A program made the position numbers and the translations under genes. The notes beneath the pieces are model-generated. The model worked only from the letters and a program-made list of their open reading frames with translations, was not told the origin of the DNA and made no database searches. Source: Nocardioides silvaticus (lineage in GTDB: Bacteria; Actinomycetota; Actinomycetes; Propionibacteriales; Nocardioidaceae). From it: a DNA stretch of 64,000 nt. Where the stretch lies: assembly GCF_003160695.1 (NCBI RefSeq), contig NZ_QGDD01000007.1:124001-188000 (forward strand). Reading direction: 5' to 3'. Below are positions 35,504 to 42,532 of the stretch, piece by piece; positions within the stretch are counted from its first letter, which is position 1, and each line of letters begins with the position of its first letter.

Positions 35504-36412
35504 GTGGAGACCAGCACCACCCGGTTCTCCTGTGCCGCCGCCAGCGCGCTCCGTGACGAGCCGCTCGCCGGCACTGCGACCCACGTCCGCACCTGGCTGC
35601 TGCTCGAGCACTCCGGACCGTGGGGCGCCGACGCCCTCCTCGACGCTCGCCTGCCCGAGGGCCTCGGCGCCGCGCTGAAGCAGCAGGCGAAGGCCTATCG
35701 GGCGAAGATCCTGCTGGTCCGCCGGGCGCGGGCCAAGCGCGACCCCGAGCGGCTCAACGTGTTCGCGGCGTTCGCCGACCACCGCCGGCCCCGGCTCGAG
35801 CACGGCACCGTCGCCGACCTGCGCGAGGTGCTCGACCTGGACCTGACGGCGTTCCGCGAGGGCGGCTCGACCGGCCTCTCGACGTACGACGGCCCGCTGT
35901 TCTGCGTCTGCACCAACGGCCGGCACGACGCCTGCTGCGCGGAGTTCGGCCGGCCGGTCGCGATGGCGCTCGACGACGCCTACCCCGAGTACGCCTGGGA
36001 GGTCTCCCACATCGGCGGCGACCGGTTCGCCGGCAACCTCGTCGTCCTGCCGGAGGGCCTGTACTACGGTCGGCTCGACCCGCAGCAGGGTGTCGCTCTC
36101 GCCGGCGCCCACCTCGCCGGCGACCTCGACCTCGACCACCTGCGCGGGCGGTCGGCGTACCCGATGGCGGTCCAGGCCGCCGAGCACCACCTCCGCAGGC
36201 AGCTGGGCGAGAGCCGGATCACCGCCGTGGTCCTCCAGCGGCGCACGGTCGAGGACGACGTCACCACCGCGACGTTCACCGCCGCCGGCGCGACGTACGA
36301 CGTCCGCGTCCGCACCACGCGCGACCCTGCCACCGCGACCCGGCTCACCTGCAAGGCGCACCGGGACAACCCGGTCCCGCGCCACGAGCTGCTGGGGATC
36401 GACCCGGCCTGA
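35504..36412 (+). CDS. Sucrase/ferredoxin-like (Suc/Fer) family protein
   Basis: 302 residues with a thioredoxin-like ferredoxin fold. The cysteine motif CVCTNGRHDACCAEFGRP (near residue 130) provides candidate 2Fe-2S ligands, and SHIGGDRFAGNLVVLPEGLYYGR is the typical following block of the family. The biochemical role of Suc/Fer proteins is poorly known; a redox function is likely. GTG starts 4 bp after the oxygenase stop, so it belongs to the same operon and could supply electrons. Confidence 0.85.
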   Translation: METSTTRFSCAAASALRDEPLAGTATHVRTWLLLEHSGPWGADALLDARLPEGLGAALKQQAKAYRAKILLVRRARAKRDPERLNVFAAFADHRRPRLEHGTVADLREVLDLDLTAFREGGSTGLSTYDGPLFCVCTNGRHDACCAEFGRPVAMALDDAYPEYAWEVSHIGGDRFAGNLVVLPEGLYYGRLDPQQGVALAGAHLAGDLDLDHLRGRSAYPMAVQAAEHHLRRQLGESRITAVVLQRRTVEDDVTTATFTAAGATYDVRVRTTRDPATATRLTCKAHRDNPVPRHELLGIDPA

Positions 36413-36455
36413 CCATCCGGCGATGAGTTCCGGCCGGCAGCGCGGTCTGCCCCGC

Positions 36456-37055
36456 ATGGGCATCGTCAAAGCAGACCTGTCGGTCACCCTCGACGGCTAC
36501 GCGGCGGGCGACAACCAGAGCCTGGAGCGCCCGTTCGGCGACGTCGACGAGCGGCCTCTGCACGCCTGGATGTTCGACCACGGCGCCGAGAACAGGGCGG
36601 AGGTCGACGCGATCGTCGGTGCGGCGGCCTACGTGATGGGCCGCAACATGTTCACGCCCGGACGCGGCGAGTGGGACATCGACTGGCGCGGGTGGTGGGG
36701 CGACGACCCGCCGTACCACGGCCCGGTCCACGTGCTCACCCACTACCCGCGGGAACCCGAGGTGATGGAGGGCGGCACCACTTTCCACTTCGTCACCGAC
36801 GGACTGGAGTCCGCGCTCGAGCAGGCCCGGACCGCCGCCGGCGACGGTGACATCTCGATCGCCGGCGGCGCCACGACCATCAATGCCTGCCTGGCGATCG
36901 GCGCGATCGACGAGCTGCGGCTCCACGTCGTCCCCTACGTCTCCGGTCTCGCGACCGGCTCCCGCATCTTCGACGGCGTGCCGGCCCACGGGCTCGTGCC
37001 GGCAGGTGCGCGGCAGACGCCGCACGTCACCCACCTCACCTACCGCCGGGCCTGA
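36456..37055 (+). CDS. Dihydrofolate reductase/RibD C-terminal family protein
   Basis: 199 residues from ATG 36456; an upstream in-frame ATG at 36423 would add 11 non-conserved residues. It opens with the first beta strand VKADLSVTLDGYAAG, has YVMGRNMF and the pyridine-nucleotide loop ISIAGGATTINACLAIGAIDELRLHVVPYVSG, all usual for RibD_C proteins. Probably an NADPH-dependent reductase of unknown substrate. 43 bp after the Suc/Fer gene, so possibly cotranscribed. Confidence 0.88.
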   Translation: MGIVKADLSVTLDGYAAGDNQSLERPFGDVDERPLHAWMFDHGAENRAEVDAIVGAAAYVMGRNMFTPGRGEWDIDWRGWWGDDPPYHGPVHVLTHYPREPEVMEGGTTFHFVTDGLESALEQARTAAGDGDISIAGGATTINACLAIGAIDELRLHVVPYVSGLATGSRIFDGVPAHGLVPAGARQTPHVTHLTYRRA

Positions 37056-37125
37056 CGCCTTCTACGACCAGCGGCACCGGGTACCGCCCGAGGGACCGAC
37101 CCACCCTCGATCCCAGGAGCCCCGG

Positions 37126-38448
37126 ATGCCCTTCGGCCTCGCCCGCCCGTCCCGCATCGACCACTCGCTGCTGCTCGCGCGCGAGGGCTACCTGTTCACC
37201 GCGCAGCTGGCGGACGAGGAGCGACGCGAGCTCGCCGACACCGGGGCGCTCACGATCTCGCTGCTCGGCCGGCAGGCGCTGCTGGTGACCGGCGACGCGG
37301 GCGTCCGGCTGTTCTACGACGAGGGCAGGGTCCAGCGCCGCCGAGCGGTGCCGGCGCCGATCGGCCTGTCGCTCTTCGGGCCCGGCGCCGTGCACGCGCT
37401 CGACGACGACGCGCACCGGCACCGCAAGTCCATGTTCCGCGACGCGTTGACGCAGGCCGACGTCGAGCGGCTGCTCGAGGTCGCCGAGCGCCGGTGGCGC
37501 AGCGAGCTGGAGAGCTGGACCGAGGCCGGGAGCGGTGAGGTGTACGCCGCCGCCGTCGACGTCTTCGGCGCCAGCGTGATCGAGTGGGCGGGCATCCGGG
37601 AGCCGGAGGAGCAGGCCCGCGAGCACGCGCGGTGGCTGGCCCGGATCGTCGACGGGTTCGGCGTGCCCGGCCCCGCCTACGTGCGCGCCGCCGGCGCGCG
37701 GCGCCGCTGCGACCGGTGGGCGAGCGAGCTCGTCCGGGACGAACGGGCCCACCAGTCGGGAGATCCCGACAGCTGGCTGGCCAGGGTTGCCGCGTTCGTC
37801 GACCACGACGGCAACCCGCTCCCCGAGCGGGTGGCGGCCGTCGAGCTGCTCAACATCCTGCGCCCGACCGTCGCAGCGGCCTGGCTGGCCTCGTTCGCCA
37901 CGATCGCGCTGGTGGAGCACCCCCACTGGCGGAACCGGATCCGCGAGGAGGCCGAGCAGGCGTCCGGCGGGGCGGGCAGAATCGCGACCGCGTTCGCGCA
38001 CGAGGTACGGCGCTACTACCCCTTCGTTCCCGTCCTCGCCGCACGGGCCCGTCGCGACTTCCGGTTCGCAGGGCACGTCGTGCGCAAGGGGCAGCGGGTG
38101 CTCCTCGACGTCTACGGCACCAACCACGGGTCGGAGTGGGAGGACCCGTGGTCGTTCGAGCCGGCCCGCTTCCTCGAGGCCGACCCGTGCACGATCACGC
38201 ACTACGTGCCCCAGGGCGGCGGGCCGGTCGACTCCGGCCACCGGTGCCCCGGCGAAGGCGTCTCCAACGGGCTGGTCGCACTCACGGTCAGCCTGCTGGC
38301 CTGCATCGACGGCCTCGACCTGACCCCGCAGGACCGGCACTTCTCGATGCGCCGGAGGCCGACCCGTCCGGCGTCGGGGACGCGGGTCAGCGTCGGCGGG
38401 TCACCGTCGGCCCGGGGCTGCCCGGTCGGATCTCAACCCGGCAGCTGA
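37126..38448 (+). CDS. Cytochrome P450 of the CYP152 type (H2O2-using fatty-acid hydroxylase/peroxygenase)
   Basis: 440 residues. Heme-thiolate motif is GHRCPGE with Cys374; the EVRRYYPF (ExxR) helix is at 293-300. The I helix has LNILRPTVAAAW with Arg246-Pro247 in place of the usual acid-Thr pair, which is the hallmark of CYP152 peroxygenases (P450 BSbeta, SPalpha). LLDVYGTNHG and VPQGGG before the Cys loop also match. Such enzymes hydroxylate or decarboxylate fatty acids with hydrogen peroxide and need no redox partner, and none is seen nearby. Its 3' end overlaps the opposite SRPBCC gene by 16 bp. Confidence 0.9.
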   Translation: MPFGLARPSRIDHSLLLAREGYLFTAQLADEERRELADTGALTISLLGRQALLVTGDAGVRLFYDEGRVQRRRAVPAPIGLSLFGPGAVHALDDDAHRHRKSMFRDALTQADVERLLEVAERRWRSELESWTEAGSGEVYAAAVDVFGASVIEWAGIREPEEQAREHARWLARIVDGFGVPGPAYVRAAGARRRCDRWASELVRDERAHQSGDPDSWLARVAAFVDHDGNPLPERVAAVELLNILRPTVAAAWLASFATIALVEHPHWRNRIREEAEQASGGAGRIATAFAHEVRRYYPFVPVLAARARRDFRFAGHVVRKGQRVLLDVYGTNHGSEWEDPWSFEPARFLEADPCTITHYVPQGGGPVDSGHRCPGEGVSNGLVALTVSLLACIDGLDLTPQDRHFSMRRRPTRPASGTRVSVGGSPSARGCPVGSQPGS

Positions 38449-38870
38449 CGCAGGCACTCTTCGAGCTGGTCGGCGGTCTTGTCGCCGAGCCGCTTGAGGC
38501 CGAGCGGCATCAGTGGCTCGACGAGCTTGGCTGCGCCGGTCGGCTCGAACTCGGCGCGGTAGGTGACCGTCGTACCTCCCTCGTCGCTGGAGAACGAGAT
38601 CGTGTCGTGCAGCTTCATCGAGGAGTTCTCACCTTCGAGGCGCAGGGTGCGGTGCGGCACCACCTCGGCCACCGTGTACTTCGTCTCGACCTTGTTGCCG
38701 AGCATGCTCGTGACGTTGCGGTAGACGGTGCCGACGCCGCCGTCCCCCGTCACGCGCGTGGTGGACTCGGTCGGCGGGTCCCACTCCTCGGTGTTGGTGA
38801 AGTCGAGGAGGTAGTCCCACACCTGCGCGAGCGGGGTAGGCACGGAGATGGTGCGCTCGATGGTCTGCAT
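38433..38870 (-). CDS. SRPBCC family protein
   Basis: 145 residues, polyketide-cyclase-like. Begins MQTIERTISVPTPLAQVWDYLLDFTNTEEWDPPT, the family opening, and ends in the long C-terminal helix with the sequence GLKRLGDKTADQLEECLRQLPG. Probable lipid or hydrophobic ligand binder of unknown role. ATG 38870 is 28 bp downstream of the ferric ABC ATPase stop and on the same strand, so it may be the last gene of that operon. Tail-to-tail overlap with the P450 gene. Confidence 0.82.
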   Translation of the reverse strand: MQTIERTISVPTPLAQVWDYLLDFTNTEEWDPPTESTTRVTGDGGVGTVYRNVTSMLGNKVETKYTVAEVVPHRTLRLEGENSSMKLHDTISFSSDEGGTTVTYRAEFEPTGAAKLVEPLMPLGLKRLGDKTADQLEECLRQLPG

Positions 38871-38898
38871 GGGCGCTCGTTACCCGCACCTCGCCGGC

Positions 38899-39945
38899 TC
38901 ACCCTGTGGCGGCGAACGCGACGACGTCACCCACCACGCTCACCCGCACCCGTTCGCCGGGAGCGGGCACCGAGGTCGCCGGGGTGCGCGCCGCGAGCTC
39001 CTCGCCGGAGTCGAGACGCACCCGCACGGTGGCGTCGTGGCCGTAGAAGCTGATGTCGACGACCGTGGCCGGCCGGCCCTCGCGGACGGCGTCGCGGATC
39101 TGCAGCTGTTCGGCGCGTACGGCGACCCGTACCGCTCCCGACGCGCACGGGGTGCGGAGCGGCAGCCTGCCGAGGGCGCAGGTGACGTCCTCGCCGTCGG
39201 TGACCCGCCCGTCGAGGAGCGAGGCGTGACCGAGGAAGGAGGCGACCTCCGGCTCGGTCGGCGTCAGGTAGACGGCGGCGGGGGAGGCCACCTGGAGGAA
39301 CGATCCCCGCATCATCACCGCCACCTGGTCGGCCAGCGAGAGCGCCTCTCCCTGGTCGTGGGTCACGAGGAGGGCGGCGGCGCCGGCCGCGCGCAGTGCT
39401 CGGGCGACGGCCCGGCCGGTGTCCTCGCGCAGCGAGGCGTCGAGGGACGAGAACGGCTCGTCGAGCAGCACCAGCGTGGGCCGCGGTGCCAGCGCTCGTG
39501 CCAGCGCCACCCGCTGCTGCTGGCCGCCGGAGAGCTCGTGGGGGTAGCGGTGCGCGAGGCCGGTCGGCAGCTCGACGAGCTCGAGCATCGCGGTCACCCG
39601 GTCCGGGCCGTTGCCGCGCCGCTCGGCGCCGCTCAGCCCGAAGCCGATGTTGGCGGCGACGTCGAGGTGCGGGAAGAGGGCGCCGTCCTGCGGCACGTAG
39701 CCGAGCCGACGCTGGCGCGCCGGCACGGACCGGCGGCCCCGCACGACCTCGGTGCCGGCGACCGAGATCCGGCCGGCGGTCGGCGAGACGAACCCGGCCA
39801 CCGAGCGGAGCAGCGTGGTCTTGCCGCACCCCGACGGCCCGAGGATCGCCGTGATGCCGTCCTTGACGACGAGGTCGAGCCCGCGGAGCACCGGCGCGCC
39901 GCCGTACCCGGCCTCCAGGCCCTCGATCTCGAGCGCGGCGGTCAC
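38899..39945 (-). CDS. Ferric iron-type ABC transporter ATP-binding protein
   Basis: 348 residues. Walker A GPSGCGKTT, signature LSGGQQQR, Walker B LVLLDEP, and switch His VTHDQGEA are intact. The C-terminal part (about 235-348) has TOBE-like strands. Similar to FbpC/PotA-type ATPases. GTG overlaps the permease stop as GTGA. With the fused permease and the binding lipoprotein it makes a complete importer. Confidence 0.9.
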   Translation of the reverse strand: MTAALEIEGLEAGYGGAPVLRGLDLVVKDGITAILGPSGCGKTTLLRSVAGFVSPTAGRISVAGTEVVRGRRSVPARQRRLGYVPQDGALFPHLDVAANIGFGLSGAERRGNGPDRVTAMLELVELPTGLAHRYPHELSGGQQQRVALARALAPRPTLVLLDEPFSSLDASLREDTGRAVARALRAAGAAALLVTHDQGEALSLADQVAVMMRGSFLQVASPAAVYLTPTEPEVASFLGHASLLDGRVTDGEDVTCALGRLPLRTPCASGAVRVAVRAEQLQIRDAVREGRPATVVDISFYGHDATVRVRLDSGEELAARTPATSVPAPGERVRVSVVGDVVAFAATG

Positions 39946-41462
39946 CTGGTCGTCCTGAGGCTCAGGCTGCCGAGGATCCAGGTCGACGGGACCGAGAGCA
40001 CGATCAGCGCCAGTGCGTAGGGCGCCGCGGCGCCGTACTGGATGGAGGAGGCGTCGGACCAGAACTGGGTGGCGAGGGTGTTGGTGCCGAGCGGCGCCAG
40101 CAGCAGGGTCGCGGTGAGCTCGGTGGCGACGGCCAGCGACACCAGCGCGGTCGCAGCGGCGAGACCCGGCAGCACCAGCGGCAGCGTGACCCGGCGGGCG
40201 ACCGCCGGCCCGCTGCAGCCGAGGTTGCGGGCGACCTCCTCGAGCCCGGGCGGCACCAGCTCGAACGTCGACCGCACGCTGACCACCGCCCGCGGCAGGA
40301 AGAGGATCGTGTAGCCGAGGAGGAGCACGAGCACAGTCTGGTACAGCGTCGGCACCACCCGGATCGAGACGGTCACCAGCGCCAGCGCGATCACGATGCC
40401 GGGCATCGCGCTGGCGGTGTAGACGCTGCGCTCGATCGCGGTCGTGAGCAGGCCGCGGTGCCGGACGGCCAGCCAGACGACGGGTACGGCGACCGCGGTG
40501 GCGGTCAGACCGCCGAGGAGGGCCAGCCACAGCGTGGTGCCGGCGGTGGCGGCCAGCTCTCCGACGTCGAGGGACGCCGACGTGCCGCGCACCAGCCAGC
40601 GGGTGAGCGCGTAGAGCGGCACCGCGAGCGCCCAGAGGGCGACCGCGGTCAGCGCGGCGAGGACCAGCGGGCGGTAGCGGCCGAGCGCGACGCGCACCGG
40701 GACGCCGCTGCTCCCGGAGCCGACCCGCGCCCGGCGCCGGCGGCCGCGCACGAGGAGCTCCAGCCCCAGCAGCAGCAGGCAGAACGTGACGAGCACGAGC
40801 GCGAGCAGCGTGGCTTCCGGGCCGTTGAAGACGGTCGCGTACTGCTGGAGGATCGCGGTGGTCAGCGTGGGGTAGTTGAGCAGCTGGAGCGCGCCGTACT
40901 CCGCCAGCAGGTGGAGTCCCACCAGCAGGGCGCCACCGAGCACGGCCGGGCTGATCGCCGGCAGGGTCACCCGGGTGAAGACGCTCCACCCGCTGCGGCC
41001 CAGCGACGTCGCCACCTCCTCGACCGCAGGGTCGAGCCGGCGCAGCGCCGCGACCGTGGGCAGGTAGACGAGCGGGTAGTAGGACAGCGTCACGACCATG
41101 ACCGCGCCCGGGAACGACTGCACGGCGTGCGTGGTGGAGACCCAGCCGTAGCCGTTGACGAACGCGGGTACGGCGAGCGGCGCGCAGAGCACGGCGTGCC
41201 ACCAGCCGCGGGCCGGGACGTCGGTGCGCTCGACGACCCAGGCGCCGGCGACGCCCAGGACGGTGCTCGCCACGACACCCGCGACCAGCAGCCGCACGGT
41301 GTTCCAGAGCAGCTCACCGATGCGGGGACGCCACAGGAAGTCAACGGCCTCTTGGCGGCCGAGCTCGGCGGTCGTCGTGACGACGTACCCGAGGGGCACG
41401 AGCGCCAGCACCGCGACAGCCAGGCCGACGAGGAGCAGCAACGGCGAGGCGCCGCCGGCCAC
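39942..41462 (-). CDS. Ferric iron-type ABC transporter permease (two fused halves)
   Basis: 506 residues with two six-helix ABC-permease domains in one chain, as in FbpB. Two EAA loops are seen: EEVATSLGRSGWSVFTRVTLPAISPAV and EEVARNLGCSGPAVARRVTLPLVLPGL. GTG 41462 is the start, 62 bp after the binding-protein gene. Ferric rather than thiamine or phosphonate specificity is inferred from the fused form, the binding-protein family and the iron box. Confidence 0.9.
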   Translation of the reverse strand: MAGGASPLLLLVGLAVAVLALVPLGYVVTTTAELGRQEAVDFLWRPRIGELLWNTVRLLVAGVVASTVLGVAGAWVVERTDVPARGWWHAVLCAPLAVPAFVNGYGWVSTTHAVQSFPGAVMVVTLSYYPLVYLPTVAALRRLDPAVEEVATSLGRSGWSVFTRVTLPAISPAVLGGALLVGLHLLAEYGALQLLNYPTLTTAILQQYATVFNGPEATLLALVLVTFCLLLLGLELLVRGRRRRARVGSGSSGVPVRVALGRYRPLVLAALTAVALWALAVPLYALTRWLVRGTSASLDVGELAATAGTTLWLALLGGLTATAVAVPVVWLAVRHRGLLTTAIERSVYTASAMPGIVIALALVTVSIRVVPTLYQTVLVLLLGYTILFLPRAVVSVRSTFELVPPGLEEVARNLGCSGPAVARRVTLPLVLPGLAAATALVSLAVATELTATLLLAPLGTNTLATQFWSDASSIQYGAAAPYALALIVLSVPSTWILGSLSLRTTR

Positions 41463-41524
41463 CGAGGTCCGTCGGTGGTGGCGGCGCCCCGTCTCGCGCT
41501 CCGGGGCCGGCGGTGCGGCGATGC

Positions 41525-42532
41525 TCAGAGGAAGCCGACCTCGGTCATCAGGTCGACGACGGCCTCGGAGTCGAGGTCGGACACGTTGACCTGCGGCGGG
41601 TCCAGCTCGGCGAACGGCTTCACGCCCTGCTCGAGGGGGACGGCCGGGTTCAGCGGGTACTCCAGCGCATAGCTGTCGGCCAGGATCTGCTGGCCCTGTT
41701 CACCCACGAGGAACTCGAGGAACTCCTCGGCCTCGTCGTTCATGTCGCTGGACTTCAGGATGCCGGCACCGGAGACGCTGAGGAACGCGCCCGCGTCCTG
41801 GTCGGAGAAGTAGTACTGCTGGCTGTTGTCGCTGACGTCACCGCCCTCGACCCGGTCCCGCTCCCAGTAGTAGTGGTAGACGATGCCGACCTCCGACTCG
41901 CCGGAGTCGACCGCCTCGAGCACCACGTTGTTGCCGTCGTAGACGGTGCCGTTCTCCTTGATGCCCTCGAGCCAGGCACGGGTGGCCTCCTCGCCCTCGA
42001 GCTCGAGCACGGCGGCGACGATCGCCTGGAAGTCGGCGCCGGTCGGCGAGAAGGAGATGCGGCCGGCCCACTCGGGGTCGGCGAGGTCGAGGATCGAGTC
42101 GGGCAGCTCGGAGGTCTCGACCAGGTCGGTGTTGTAGACCAGCACGGTCGACCGCGCGACGAACCCGGTCCACAGACCGCTCGTCGGGCGGTACGTCGCG
42201 GGGATCACGTCGAGGATCTCCGCCGGCAGCTCCTCGAAGAGCCCGGCCTGCTCGACCTGCGACATCGCCGGCGAGTTCTCGGTGAGGAACACGTCGGCGT
42301 CGGACGCGTCGCCCTCCTGGACCAGCTGGTTGGACAGCTCGAGGTCCTTGCCGTTGCGGAGCTCGACCTTGATCCCGGTCTCCTCCTCGAAGGCCGGAGC
42401 GATCTCCTCGAGCAGCTGCTCGTGCTGGGCGTTGTAGATGACCAGCGTCGGCTCGTCCTCGCCGCAGGCGGCGAGGAGGGGGAGTCCGAGGGAGAGCGCG
42501 GCCAGGCCGAGCGCGGTGCGGGTAGCGATCAT
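41525..42532 (-). CDS. Ferric iron-type ABC substrate-binding lipoprotein (FbpA/FutA-like)
   Basis: 335 residues. Lipobox LLAAC near residue 23 predicts a lipid anchor. LVIYNAQHEQLLEEIAPAFEEETGIKVELRNGKD is the family opening, and the YHYYWERDR segment with tandem Tyr recalls ferric ligands of FbpA proteins. ATG 42532 overlaps the stop of the upstream adenylation/acyltransferase gene (ATGA), so its expression depends on the iron-box promoter at 45133. Confidence 0.9.
   Translation of the reverse strand: MIATRTALGLAALSLGLPLLAACGEDEPTLVIYNAQHEQLLEEIAPAFEEETGIKVELRNGKDLELSNQLVQEGDASDADVFLTENSPAMSQVEQAGLFEELPAEILDVIPATYRPTSGLWTGFVARSTVLVYNTDLVETSELPDSILDLADPEWAGRISFSPTGADFQAIVAAVLELEGEEATRAWLEGIKENGTVYDGNNVVLEAVDSGESEVGIVYHYYWERDRVEGGDVSDNSQQYYFSDQDAGAFLSVSGAGILKSSDMNDEAEEFLEFLVGEQGQQILADSYALEYPLNPAVPLEQGVKPFAELDPPQVNVSDLDSEAVVDLMTEVGFL

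Noticed and set aside
35402..36487. Long minus-strand ORF opposite the Suc/Fer gene
   Set aside because: Composition is typical of antisense shadow frames, while the plus strand encodes a recognisable Cys-motif protein.
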